Shown piece after piece: positions 1 through 7,746 of a DNA stretch of 49,911 nucleotides. The position numbers and the translations under genes are program-made. Origin of the DNA: Alphaproteobacteria bacterium (GTDB taxonomy: Bacteria > Pseudomonadota > Alphaproteobacteria > Micropepsales > Micropepsaceae); assembly GCA_013389115.1 (NCBI GenBank), contig JACADY010000069.1:1-49911 (forward strand). Direction: 5' to 3'. Numbering within the stretch: position 1 is the stretch's first letter; each line of letters starts with the position of its first letter. A model generated the notes under the pieces. The model was not told where the DNA came from and ran no database searches. It saw nothing but the letters and a program-made list of their open reading frames with translations.

Positions 1-113
1 GCTGCCGCGCTGGCTCCATCGCTACAACTGGCACCGCCCACATGGTAGCTTGAAGGCAACTACACCCATCAGCCGACTCGGCCTCACCGAGAACAACCTA
101 TTGAGGCTCCACA
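1..113 (+). mobile_element. Right end of an IS481-type insertion sequence
   Basis: Only the last 113 bases of the element lie in the window. Bases 94-113 form the right terminal inverted repeat; read inward from the end it is TGTGGAGCCTCAATAGGTTG, which closely matches the IS481 terminal repeat as I remember it. The element ends at base 113 and is followed by gCTAGa (114-119), the NCTAGN sequence that IS481 targets and duplicates. The cysE gene begins directly on the other side. The left part lies outside the window, so intactness cannot be judged. Confidence 0.8.
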
Positions 114-118
114 GCTAG
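2..118 (+). CDS. IS481 family transposase, C-terminal fragment
   Basis: Frame 2 is open from the window edge to the TAG at 116-118 and encodes 38 residues with the IS481/IS3-type integrase C-terminal signature YNWHRPHGSL, followed by TPISRLGL and NNLLRLHS. The catalytic DDE residues would lie upstream, outside the window. The stop codon is not inside the element: it comes from the CTAG target sequence after the inverted repeat, as in Bordetella IS481. The fragment overlaps the cysE stop by four bases. Confidence 0.85.
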   Translation: MPRWLHRYNWHRPHGSLKATTPISRLGLTENNLLRLHS

Positions 119-939
119 ATCACGTAATCCGGCTCGACGACATCGATCATCTGGTCCATCTGCCGCGCGGGGTCATCGCACCCGGCACAGCCCACCACCT
201 TGGCCGGCACGCCGGCGACCGTGCAGTGCGGCGGAACCGGCGCGAGCACGACACTGCCCGCCCCGACCCTGCTATAGGCGCCAACTTCGATATTGCCGAG
301 CAGCTTCGCGCCCGCGCCGATCAGCACGCCCTTGCGCACCTTCGGGTGCCGGTCGCCCGTTTCCTTGCCTGTGCCGCCCAGCGTCACGCCGTGCAGCATC
401 GACACATCGTCTTCCACGATGGCCGTCTCGCCGATGACGACACCCGTGCCATGGTCGATCATCACGCCCCGCCCGATCTGCGCGGCCGGATGAATGTCGA
501 CGCCGAAAACTTCTGAAATCTTATTCTGCAGGAACAGCGCCATGGTCTGCCGCTGCCGCCGCCACAAGCGATTGGCCAGGCGATAGGCCTGAAGCGCATG
601 GAACCCCTTGAAGAAGAGGAAGGGCTGAACATGGCCGCGCGCGGCCGGATCGCGCTCGACGACAGCCGAGAGGTCGGCCCGCACTGCTTCGCCGATCTGG
701 GGCGAGTTCAAGAACTGATCCTCGAAGAGCTCGCGCAGCAGCATCGCGCTTGCATCCTCGCTGTGCAGCTTCTTGGCGAGGTGATAGGAAAGCGCCCCTT
801 CGAGCCGGTCATGGGTGAGGATCGTCGCGTGGACGAGGCTGGCAAGCGCCGGCTCCTGCGCTGCGATCGCGGCCGCATCGCTGCGCAAGGCTGACCAAAC
901 CGGGTCGACCATGAGCATCCGTTCGGCGGGTTGTGACAT
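115..939 (-). CDS. cysE: Serine O-acetyltransferase
   Basis: A 274-residue cytoplasmic enzyme that transfers acetyl from acetyl-CoA to L-serine, giving O-acetylserine, the first step of cysteine synthesis. The N-terminal helical domain (about 10-140) has the LHSEDASA-type stretch of the family. The C-terminal left-handed beta-helix (about 145-245) carries DHGTGVVIGET near 162-172, with the catalytic Asp-His pair at the start, HGVTLGGTG near 183-191 and HPK near 198. Length and motifs are normal for full-length CysE. The start is preceded by GGAG. The stop codon TAG lies inside the CTAG target of the adjoining IS481 end. The NUDIX gene upstream is on the same strand but 128 bases away, and cysE has its own likely promoter at 967-995. 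Confidence 0.96.
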   Translation of the reverse strand: MSQPAERMLMVDPVWSALRSDAAAIAAQEPALASLVHATILTHDRLEGALSYHLAKKLHSEDASAMLLRELFEDQFLNSPQIGEAVRADLSAVVERDPAARGHVQPFLFFKGFHALQAYRLANRLWRRQRQTMALFLQNKISEVFGVDIHPAAQIGRGVMIDHGTGVVIGETAIVEDDVSMLHGVTLGGTGKETGDRHPKVRKGVLIGAGAKLLGNIEVGAYSRVGAGSVVLAPVPPHCTVAGVPAKVVGCAGCDDPARQMDQMIDVVEPDYVI

Positions 940-966
940 GGGCGCGCTCTAACTCCGTTTGGGCAT

Positions 967-995
967 ATCTTATCCGTCCTCGCCCCGTTTCTCAA
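967..995 (-). promoter_or_regulatory. Candidate cysE promoter
   Basis: Read on the minus strand, TTGAGA (990-995) and TAAGAT (967-972) are separated by exactly 17 bases. The predicted transcript start near 960 leaves a leader of about 20 bases with GGAG before the cysE ATG. This is a sequence match only. Confidence 0.5.
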
Positions 996-1067
996 AGGAT
1001 TGGCCCGGCAGTCGAAAAGGCCCTCTCGAAGAGATGGGGGCGGGCGTCCCGAATGTCCAGGCTTGCC

Positions 1068-1658
1068 TCAGCCCAGCACACGCCGATTGAGATCCCCCGG
1101 CAACTCCCCCCGTTCGGCCATCAGCCGCACCCGGAAAAGCAGCGCCACAGTGATCGCGTCGGTGATCTCACCCCGCGCCACCATCTCGATGGCCTCGGTA
1201 AAGGGAACGCGCCGGAGCGCCAGTACTTCGCTTTCCTCAGGCTCCGCTTCGCCGATCTCAAGGCCCGTTGCCAGAAACCCGAAAGCAACCTCATCAAGCA
1301 GCATGTTGGAAAGATGCAGCGTCAGCACCTGCCGCCAATCTCGCGCCACAAGGCCTGCCTCTTCCTTCAACTCGCGCTGGATGGCGTTGAGCGGCTCCTC
1401 GCCCGGCTCGCACCCGCCCTCGACCAATTCCCAGCTATAGGCGCGAAGCGGAAAGCGGTGCTGGCCGACGAGATAGACAAAGCCCTCCGCATCGATGGCC
1501 GCGACGCCCGTCGCGATCCGCTTGATGTGGACCGTCGTGTAGAGGTGAGGCGTCCCCTTGACGTTGAGCACGTCGTGCTCAAGGAGAGTGAGCCAGGGAT
1601 TGTCATAGACGGTACGGGTGGCGCGGATCGTCCAGGGGAAAGGCGGGATGCTGCTCAT
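1068..1658 (-). CDS. NUDIX hydrolase, ADP-ribose pyrophosphatase-like
   Basis: A 196-residue protein with a complete Nudix box at about residues 81-103: GG followed by E-P-G-E-E, then REL-EE-GL, matching GX5EX7REUXEEXGU, whose glutamates bind Mg2+ and catalyse diphosphate hydrolysis. The N-terminal strands (WTIRATRTVYDNPWLTL) and the ELVEGG lead-in resemble the ADP-ribose/nucleotide-sugar diphosphatase branch, so ADP-ribose or a sugar nucleotide is the likely substrate. That is inferred from family resemblance; the exact substrate cannot be read. It is complete, cytoplasmic, and on the same strand as cysE. Confidence 0.88.
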   Translation of the reverse strand: MSSIPPFPWTIRATRTVYDNPWLTLLEHDVLNVKGTPHLYTTVHIKRIATGVAAIDAEGFVYLVGQHRFPLRAYSWELVEGGCEPGEEPLNAIQRELKEEAGLVARDWRQVLTLHLSNMLLDEVAFGFLATGLEIGEAEPEESEVLALRRVPFTEAIEMVARGEITDAITVALLFRVRLMAERGELPGDLNRRVLG

Positions 1659-1702
1659 AGCGTGAGATTGCCCCGCCCTTCAGCCCGAAAGCGATGCTGG
1701 AG

Positions 1703-1870
1703 TTAGCGGCCACGCCCTGCGTCGAAACGTTGGCGCTGAACTCGCGCCCGGACGAAGGCACCCTCCAGCCTCTGGGCGGCGCGCGAGCGGCCATAGTGCT
1801 GCACGGCGACCCAAAAAGTGGCACACAAGAATGCGGCGACACACGTAATGGCAAGTACGAACTGAAGCAT
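1703..1870 (-). CDS. Small single-pass membrane protein, 55 residues
   Basis: A short reading frame starting ATG at 1870 and ending TAA at 1703-1705. GAGGA stands ten bases before the ATG. The product begins MLQFVLAITCVAAFLCATFW, one strongly hydrophobic segment of about 20 residues, followed by a basic, glutamine- and arginine-rich tail ending FDAGRGR. This is the expected look of an N-out, C-in small inner-membrane protein with a positively charged cytoplasmic tail. I recognise no family. It lies in the gap between the NUDIX gene and the nitroreductase, and no other frame there looks coding. Confidence 0.5.
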   Translation of the reverse strand: MLQFVLAITCVAAFLCATFWVAVQHYGRSRAAQRLEGAFVRARVQRQRFDAGRGR

Positions 1871-2028
1871 GTGGCAAAGTCCTCGAAGGAACCAGGATCA
1901 ACCCCGCCTGATTGAAAGCGTGCAGGATTTATGGCAGGCGCGCAACCGAAGAATGAGGGCTGAGGATCGGTGATGAGCTCACCCAAAGATTGAAAGAGCC
2001 AATGATTAAGAGAGAAAGTGCAATTGCG

Positions 2029-2643
2029 ATGAACGAGCCGACACCGATGCTGAACCGCAACGTCCCCAATGTGATGGAGTTTCTGCTCTCGCGCCGTTCG
2101 GGATCCGCCAAGACGATGACCGGCCCCGGCCCGGCGCCGCATGAAATTGAGTTAATCCTGAAGGCCGCAACAAGGGTGCCCGATCACGGCAAGCTGGCGC
2201 CCTGGCGCTTCATGCTTTTTGAAGGTGAGGCACGCGGGCGATTCGGTGATCTCCTGGCAGCGACAATCGCAGACACAGAGCCATCCGCATCAAGTGAGAG
2301 GCTGGCGCTCGAGCGCGGACGTTTCCTGCGCGCGCCGCTCGTCATCGCGGTCATCAGCCGCGTGCGGGAGGGAATCCCCATTCCCGAATGGGAACAGATC
2401 CTGTCCTCCGGCGCGGTGTGTCAGAACATCCTCATTGCCGCCCACGCCTTGGGCTTCGTCGCCAACTGGATCACGGAATGGTACGCTTATCATCCCGCTA
2501 TTCGCGACGCACTGGGGCTGAAATCGGGCGAGCGGATCGCCGGCTTCATCTATGTGGGCAAGCCCTCAGCACCGATCGAGGATCGTCCGCGCCCGGACCT
2601 CGAAGCGATCGTGGCACCCTGGCTGAGCCCGGCCAGTTCATAA
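2029..2643 (+). CDS. Nitroreductase family protein, YdjA-like
   Basis: A flavin-dependent oxidoreductase of the nitroreductase fold. From the chosen ATG the product has 204 residues. FMN-binding features are the early LLSRRSG phosphate-contact segment, the PDHGKLAPWRF segment in the first third, typical of the single-domain YdjA branch, and the C-terminal GFIYVGKP strand. The reading frame stays open upstream to a TTG at 1990 and another ATG at 2002. ATG 2029 is preferred because homologues begin shortly before the RRS motif, but no site has a strong ribosome binding site. The physiological substrate is unknown. Its 3' end overlaps the convergent histidine phosphatase gene by 94 bases. Confidence 0.88.
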   Translation: MNEPTPMLNRNVPNVMEFLLSRRSGSAKTMTGPGPAPHEIELILKAATRVPDHGKLAPWRFMLFEGEARGRFGDLLAATIADTEPSASSERLALERGRFLRAPLVIAVISRVREGIPIPEWEQILSSGAVCQNILIAAHALGFVANWITEWYAYHPAIRDALGLKSGERIAGFIYVGKPSAPIEDRPRPDLEAIVAPWLSPASS

Positions 2644-3191
2644 ACGACCGTGTTCCAATAAACGGCCCGATGGGCGCCGGAGACCCGGCGCCACCCGCGC
2701 CGCGTGAGCATCCGCCCAAGGATGGCATTGAAATAGCCATGAGCGACGAGCACCGCGGTCCCCTCGTTCACGGCTGCTTGCGACAGAATGCGAAAGGCTC
2801 GCAAAGCCCGGCGTTTTGCCTGCCAGTAATTCTCGATGGAAGGAGTATAGCCGCCGTGCCAGGCGACGCGCGCCAGCACGGCCCATGCGGGCACCTTGAG
2901 GCGCAAGCCCCTGATCGGGGGCGAAGCGAGCGGCGCCTCGGTGAAAACGGCGCTGCTGACCTGTTCGACGCCCGGCAACAGACGCTCTGCGCTTTCGATC
3001 GCGCGCTTAAGTTCGCTCGTGAACACTCGCGACACGCCCGCGACGGTCTCGCGCAGATGTTCCGGCGGCATGCTCTCAGGCGCCAGCCCTGCATCCTGGT
3101 AGCGGTCGATATAGTGTTGAAAGGCACGGTGGCTGATCCAGCGCGCCGGTTCGATATCCGGCTGGCCATGCCGGATGAGGATGATGCGCAT
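2550..3191 (-). CDS. Histidine phosphatase family protein
   Basis: A phosphoglycerate-mutase-like phosphatase of about 213 residues. The N-terminal RHGQ holds the catalytic histidine that becomes phosphorylated. TSELKRAIESAE contains the second arginine of the pocket, and the second histidine lies in LVAHGYFN. The chosen ATG directly precedes RIILIRHG; an ATG 24 bases upstream (3215) would add eight residues. The C-terminal tail after VYELAG is Ser/Gly/Arg-rich, unlike the domain, and is encoded antisense to the nitroreductase 3' end, so it is probably a read-on extension after loss of an earlier stop. Substrate is unknown. Confidence 0.85.
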   Translation of the reverse strand: MRIILIRHGQPDIEPARWISHRAFQHYIDRYQDAGLAPESMPPEHLRETVAGVSRVFTSELKRAIESAERLLPGVEQVSSAVFTEAPLASPPIRGLRLKVPAWAVLARVAWHGGYTPSIENYWQAKRRALRAFRILSQAAVNEGTAVLVAHGYFNAILGRMLTRRGWRRVSGAHRAVYWNTVVYELAGLSQGATIASRSGRGRSSIGAEGLPT

Positions 3192-3360
3192 GGTTGCCGT
3201 GTGGTTGTTGCCCATGGTGCCGCAGGCACAATCTCAATTGCCCAAACGAGAGGGTCTATGCTTGGCTCCGCCCAAGAATGCAACGGCGCCGAAGCGCAGG
3301 CCGAGACTTTTTCAAAAGCGCGTTCACGGCCAGATAAGACACGAGGAAAGGAACGAAAAA

Positions 3361-4149
3361 ATGAACCTCTCAGGCAAATCTGCGATCGTAACGGGCTCGG
3401 CAACCGGCCTTGGTGCTGCGGTCGCCGAAGGATTGGCGCGCCGCGGCGCGAATGTGGTCATCAATTTCACGAAGAGTGAAAAGGAAGCGCAGGAAACGGC
3501 GGCGCGATGCGAGGCCCTCGGCGTCAAGGCCGTGCTCGCGCAAGGCAATGTCGCCCTCGACGCCGACTGCAAGGCGATGGCCGAAAAGGCGCTTGCCGCC
3601 TTCGGGCGCATCGACATCCTCGTCAACAATGCGGGCACGACCAAGTTCGCCGATCACGCCAACCTGGACGCGCTGACGGCCGAGGATTTCCTGAACATCT
3701 ATGGCATCAATGTCGTGGGCGCCTATCAGATGACGCGCGCCGTCGCCAAGCAGATGAAGGCGCAAGGCTATGGTGCGATCGTGAACGTCGCCTCGATTGC
3801 AGGCGTGACCGGCATTGGCTCCTCGATCGCCTACGCGGCATCAAAAGGCGCGCTGATCACGATGACGCTCTCGCTCGCCCGCGCGCTCGCGCCGGAGATT
3901 CGCGTCAATGCCGTCTGCCCCGGCTTTATCGGAACACGCTGGTTTTCCGACCGTTTCGGTGGCGAAGCGCTCGACCGCATCGCCGACCAGCAGCGCGCGA
4001 CGACGCCGCTCAAGCGCGCCGGCACGCCTGAGGACATTGCCGATTCGGTCGTCTTCTTTTGCGCCGAGGGCGCGCAACACATCACCGGGGAAACGCTGAT
4101 TGTGGATGCCGGCATGCACCTCGACATGGCCCCGATGTCGAGGCGGTGA
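3361..4149 (+). CDS. SDR family oxidoreductase, FabG-like
   Basis: A 262-residue classical short-chain dehydrogenase/reductase. It has the TGSATGLG dinucleotide-binding glycine motif near residue 12, NNAG near 89, a catalytic serine in NVASIAG and a YAASK active-site pair, and the usual PGFIGT and C-terminal GETLIVDAG segments. The residue after the second beta strand (INFTKSE) is not acidic, which favours NADPH. AGGAA stands a few bases before the ATG. The frame extends upstream without a start signal. The O-methyltransferase gene follows after 26 bases, so the two are probably cotranscribed. Substrate cannot be told from sequence. Confidence 0.9.
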   Translation: MNLSGKSAIVTGSATGLGAAVAEGLARRGANVVINFTKSEKEAQETAARCEALGVKAVLAQGNVALDADCKAMAEKALAAFGRIDILVNNAGTTKFADHANLDALTAEDFLNIYGINVVGAYQMTRAVAKQMKAQGYGAIVNVASIAGVTGIGSSIAYAASKGALITMTLSLARALAPEIRVNAVCPGFIGTRWFSDRFGGEALDRIADQQRATTPLKRAGTPEDIADSVVFFCAEGAQHITGETLIVDAGMHLDMAPMSRR

Positions 4150-4175
4150 ATGAAGCGCAGACCCAAGGAGCCCCG

Positions 4176-4841
4176 ATGAGCAGCAAGACAATTCCCATGA
4201 CGGGCGCCCTCGCCGCCTATGTGGCGGAAATGGGCGTGAGGGAGCATCCGGTCCTGCAGCGCTGCCGTGAGGAAACGGCGGCGCTCGGCACCCTATCGGT
4301 AATGCAGATTGCTCCTGAGCAAGGAGCTTTCATGGGCCTTCTCGCCCGATTGATGGATGCAAGGCGCTATATCGAGATCGGCACCTTCACCGGCTATAGC
4401 GCCCTAAGCATCGCCTTGGCATTGCCAGAAGACGGACAAGTCGATGCGCTCGACATCAACGATGAGTTCATGAATCGCGCGCGGAATTACTGGAAGATTG
4501 CGGGCCAGGAACACAAGATCAAGGGTCATGTGGGGCCGGCACTCGAAACCTTGGATCGTCTAATCCATGATGCCAAGACAAAGCCATACGACTTTGCCTT
4601 CATCGACGCCGACAAGACAGGCTATGATGCCTATTACGAGCGGATCCTGACGCTTTTGCGCCCGGGTGGACTGATTGTCCTCGACAATGTCCTGTGGTCG
4701 GGAAACGTGGCGAATCTCGAGGATCACTCGCCCGATACGGTCGCACTTCGTGCGCTCAACGCAAAGCTGAAGGGCGATGAGCGGGTGGATGTCGCGCTTC
4801 TCCCCATGGTCGACGGAATCTTTTTATGTCGCAAACGCTGA
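4176..4841 (+). CDS. Class I SAM-dependent O-methyltransferase
   Basis: A 221-residue catechol/caffeoyl-CoA-type O-methyltransferase. The SAM-binding motif EIGTFTGYSALSIA lies near residues 66-79, an acidic LDIND motif follows, and FIDADK is the metal-binding segment. The downstream LLRPGGLIVLDNVLWSG is characteristic of the cation-dependent family. AAGGAG is ideally spaced before the ATG. The acceptor is expected to be a catechol-like hydroxyl (family knowledge), but it is not identifiable here. It lies directly downstream of an SDR gene; the pair may modify one substrate. Confidence 0.9.
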   Translation: MSSKTIPMTGALAAYVAEMGVREHPVLQRCREETAALGTLSVMQIAPEQGAFMGLLARLMDARRYIEIGTFTGYSALSIALALPEDGQVDALDINDEFMNRARNYWKIAGQEHKIKGHVGPALETLDRLIHDAKTKPYDFAFIDADKTGYDAYYERILTLLRPGGLIVLDNVLWSGNVANLEDHSPDTVALRALNAKLKGDERVDVALLPMVDGIFLCRKR

Positions 4842-5193
4842 CGCCCGCCGAAGCATCTGTCGGGAATAAGGGGCTGGCTTTTCAGAAAATTCCCGACCGC
4901 GCGCATGCCGGTTGTGCATCGCAGCGAATATTGCCTGCGTTTTGAGCGGCCTGCTTCACGCCATGCACCATATTGGAGCAATCACTTTTTGAACGCGGAT
5001 TTTCAACTTCGCTGTATCCTGAATGTCACATTTCTGGGCAGCAATTCATTTGAGTTTCTTGAGCCTCTTCAACAAATTGCACAATTAGTCATGCGGCACG
5101 GGCACCAGTCCGGGTGCGGACACCACAACGGCAGCGGAAGTTCGTTGGTTCCGATCTCGGACCGCGGCGACCAACAAAGAGAGGGTAGAGAAG
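4842..5193. other. Intergenic stretch without a recognisable gene
   Basis: 352 bases between the O-methyltransferase and the porin-like gene. Frames crossing it on either strand are antisense or out-of-frame extensions without coding character. It is more AT-rich than its surroundings and presumably holds the porin-gene promoter, but I found no convincing paired -35/-10 elements. GAGAGGGTAGAGAAG precedes the porin ATG as ribosome binding site. Confidence 0.5.
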
Positions 5194-5934
5194 ATGAGGA
5201 TGTCTGTTTTCAAGTCGGCGGTTTGCGGTGCAGCATTGCTCGCCTTGGCCGCTCCGGCCTTCGCGGAAGAGGCGGAAACGCCCTTCAGCTTCAGCGGCAG
5301 CGTCACGCTGACCAGCGACTATGTATTCCGCGGCATCAGCCATACGCAGAACGACCCGGCCCTTCAGGGCAGCTTTGACGTCGCGCACAACTCGGGCCTT
5401 TATGCCGGCGTGTGGGCCTCGAATGTCGACTTCAATGACCCGACCGATACGAACATGGAAGTGGACCTCTATGTCGGGTTCACGAACGCGATCGAAGCCT
5501 TCTCCTACGACATTGGCGTTATCTACTACGCCTACCCTGATTCCGGCGGCACCGCCTTCGACTACGACTACTTCGAGGGCAAGCTGATCCTCGGCTACGA
5601 CTTCGGCCCGGTGCAGGCCACGGGTGGCGTTTACTACTCGCCTGACTTCTTCTTCGAGACGGGCGACGCCTTCTACGTCACGGGCGGCCTTGCGCTCCCC
5701 GTTACCGACTGGCTGACGCTCGATGCGAACATTGGCTATCAGTCGATCGACGACAACGTCAATTTCGGCGCCGACGACTATATGGACTGGAACATCGGCG
5801 CGACGGCAGCCTATGAGGGCTTTGAGTTCGGCGTCCGCTACACGGACAACGATGCCGAAGTTCCCGGCGGCGGCGACCTCGCCAACGACATCGCCGATTC
5901 GAAGGTCGTGTTCTCGATCTCGCGCGCGCTCTAA
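5194..5934 (+). CDS. TorF family putative porin
   Basis: A 246-residue outer-membrane protein. Residues 1-24 are a signal peptide ending in AFAEEAE. The rest is a run of short amphipathic, aromatic-ended strands (VTLTSDYVFRGIS, GLYAGVWASNVDF, LYVGFTNAIEAFSYDIGVIYY), characteristic of the family once called gcw_chp and now TorF-type porins, and it ends in a strand (KVVFSISRAL) that differs from the canonical terminal Phe. The mature protein is very acidic. The family is thought to form outer-membrane barrels; the solute is unknown. A strong terminator follows, so it is probably monocistronic. Confidence 0.88.
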   Translation: MRMSVFKSAVCGAALLALAAPAFAEEAETPFSFSGSVTLTSDYVFRGISHTQNDPALQGSFDVAHNSGLYAGVWASNVDFNDPTDTNMEVDLYVGFTNAIEAFSYDIGVIYYAYPDSGGTAFDYDYFEGKLILGYDFGPVQATGGVYYSPDFFFETGDAFYVTGGLALPVTDWLTLDANIGYQSIDDNVNFGADDYMDWNIGATAAYEGFEFGVRYTDNDAEVPGGGDLANDIADSKVVFSISRAL

Positions 5935-5957
5935 GCGTTGAAGTGAAACATGGCGAA

Positions 5958-5990
5958 GGCCCGCGGCACTGCCGCGGGCCTTTTGCTTTT
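5958..5990 (+). terminator. Intrinsic terminator of the porin gene
   Basis: A perfect 10-base-pair stem, GGCCCGCGGC / GCCGCGGGCC, with a three-base loop (5968-5970), followed by TTTTGCTTTT. It sits 24 bases after the porin stop codon. There is no T-rich tract in the opposite direction. Confidence 0.9.
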
Positions 5991-6003
5991 GTCGCAACAA
6001 GAA

Positions 6004-6774
6004 TCACGCCGCCGCTTCGCTCCCCTCTTCAAGGAAGCGCAAGGCTACAGCCTTCGCCGCCTTGTCCCCGACGGCTGACATGTGGTCGCGGCCCGGCACG
6101 ATGAAAAGCTGCCCTCGCGCGAACGCCCTTGCGAGCCGCGCCCCGCTACCCGTGATCGTGTCCTTCTCGCCAACAGAAACGAGTACCGGCTGCACCAATT
6201 GCGCAAGCTGCGCTTCGCTTTCCGACCTGCGCGGACGGCTGAAGCACGCGCCAAGCGCGATAAGATCGTTCCCTTGGGCCTCCGCGAACCGGCGAAACAT
6301 ACGGGCGACAGGATTGGTGAGACCATCAAGGCTGGGCGCGAGCATCGCCGCGCTCACAGTGGCGACATCGGCGCTGAGGGGCGCGAAGTAGTTCTCGCCG
6401 ATCCCGGCAAGTATCACGCGCGCGAACCTGTCCGGATGATCGACAAGCGCCTTGATCGTAATGAAGGCGCCCATCGAATAGCCCATGACATCGCACGATT
6501 TGATCCCGCAATGATCAAGCAGCTCCACCGCGTCGCGCGCGAGGCGCGCCTCATCATAGAGCGCCGCGTCATGCGGTTTTTCGCTTTGGCCATGCCCCCG
6601 CACATCCATCGCGAGGATCATCCGCCGCGCGCCCTTGAGCGTCGAAAACCAGGACGGCGCACGCCAGTTCGTCTCGATATTGGAGGCAAAGCCATGGATG
6701 ACGAGGACAGGTTTCCCCTCGCCCTCGGCCACGTAATGCAGCGTGACGCCATCGGTGGTGCGGAAAAAGGGCAT
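6004..6774 (-). CDS. Alpha/beta fold hydrolase
   Basis: A 256-residue cytoplasmic serine hydrolase. HGFASN forms the oxyanion-hole region after the third strand, DVRGHGQS is the typical strand-4 turn, and GYSMGA is the nucleophile elbow with catalytic serine. VSVGEKDTITG supplies the acid region, and the histidine of GRDHMSAV completes the triad. The frame is open far upstream, but the ATG at 6774 is preceded by GGGAAG and begins exactly at the conserved FFRTTDGVTLHYVAEG strand. Substrate is unknown. It converges on the porin gene across the terminator. Confidence 0.9.
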   Translation of the reverse strand: MPFFRTTDGVTLHYVAEGEGKPVLVIHGFASNIETNWRAPSWFSTLKGARRMILAMDVRGHGQSEKPHDAALYDEARLARDAVELLDHCGIKSCDVMGYSMGAFITIKALVDHPDRFARVILAGIGENYFAPLSADVATVSAAMLAPSLDGLTNPVARMFRRFAEAQGNDLIALGACFSRPRRSESEAQLAQLVQPVLVSVGEKDTITGSGARLARAFARGQLFIVPGRDHMSAVGDKAAKAVALRFLEEGSEAAA

Positions 6775-6939
6775 TGGCGCTTCCCTTTTTTGGAGTGAGT
6801 GGCTGAAGACGTACGCTTCGTGAAACACGCCGGCAACATCAAGCCGCACAGTATGGCTGGCAGCGCTCTCGCGGATCACGCTTGTGGCGCCCCCCAAATT
6901 CTGTCCAGAATAAGAACAGATCGAAGGAACAAGGAAGGC

Positions 6940-7731
6940 ATGCCCATCAGCGGCAGAAAGCGTTACATGGTGGTGACGACCGGCCGCACCGGCTCCACCT
7001 TTCTCTGCGCAACGCTGGGCAGTGCGGGCGCCAATTTCGGCATGACAGTTCCGAAGGACTGGGACCCGAACACCGGCGACATCGAGCACGAGGACGTCAA
7101 GAAAGCGGGCATCCTGCTCGGTGAAGCCCACCGCATCTCTCCAACTTTGCCCGGCAACTACGTCACGCGTGTGATCTGGCGCGCCTACCAGAAATGGGGC
7201 TGGCAGGCACTTGATCGTGCCTTGAGCCAAGCGGAATACGTGAAGGGCAGCGTGCTGATGGTTCAGCCCGCTGTTTATTACGGCTACACGCCGAGCATCA
7301 TTCTCAACTACCGCCGCCTGGAAACCCAGATCGCCAGTCAGCTTGTACGCTCGAAGTATGAAACAGCGGATTTCCTCACCGGCAACTACATCCGCGTCAT
7401 GCGCAATGGCCTAGCCGCGGTGCGCATCTTTGGCGGCTGCGTTGTCTCGTTCGAGGAAATGCAGGACCCGGCTGAAAACGGGTGGATCAATGCGCTTGCG
7501 GGTGTCACGGGCCTCGATGCGGGTAGAATGAGCGCGTTCCGCGATGGCGCGCTTAAACCCCATGAGGGCGAACCGCCGATGGGGACGCTTTGCGTCGAAG
7601 CCGAAAGATTGTGGCAGGAGGCGGAGGCCATGCGCGGTCTGGTTTTCCTCCCCGTGCGCCAGGCCCAGCGAGCGGTGCGGAAACGGGCCGAACGATTCGG
7701 GCCGGCGGAAATAAGGGCCAAGGCCTCATGA
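6940..7731 (+). CDS. Sulfotransferase-like P-loop protein
   Basis: A 263-residue protein with an N-terminal TTGRTGSTFLCATL segment, which resembles the 5'-phosphosulfate-binding loop of PAPS-dependent sulfotransferases (family pattern RTGST, close to Stf0-type enzymes). A second family feature, an arginine/serine 3'-phosphate-binding region in the middle, may be RVMRNG near 200 but is not certain. The C-terminal third is basic and helical. AAGGAAGG precedes the chosen ATG; the frame extends upstream without a good start. The M20 peptidase gene begins 15 bases after its stop and is likely cotranscribed. Assignment is moderate because only the P-loop is clear. Confidence 0.6.
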   Translation: MPISGRKRYMVVTTGRTGSTFLCATLGSAGANFGMTVPKDWDPNTGDIEHEDVKKAGILLGEAHRISPTLPGNYVTRVIWRAYQKWGWQALDRALSQAEYVKGSVLMVQPAVYYGYTPSIILNYRRLETQIASQLVRSKYETADFLTGNYIRVMRNGLAAVRIFGGCVVSFEEMQDPAENGWINALAGVTGLDAGRMSAFRDGALKPHEGEPPMGTLCVEAERLWQEAEAMRGLVFLPVRQAQRAVRKRAERFGPAEIRAKAS

Positions 7732-7746
7732 ACGGGGGAGTGAACG

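Noticed and set aside
2388-3479. A 363-residue frame on the plus strand
   Set aside because: It is antisense to the histidine phosphatase, rich in Arg/Gly/Ala, with no domain; a shadow of GC-rich codon bias.
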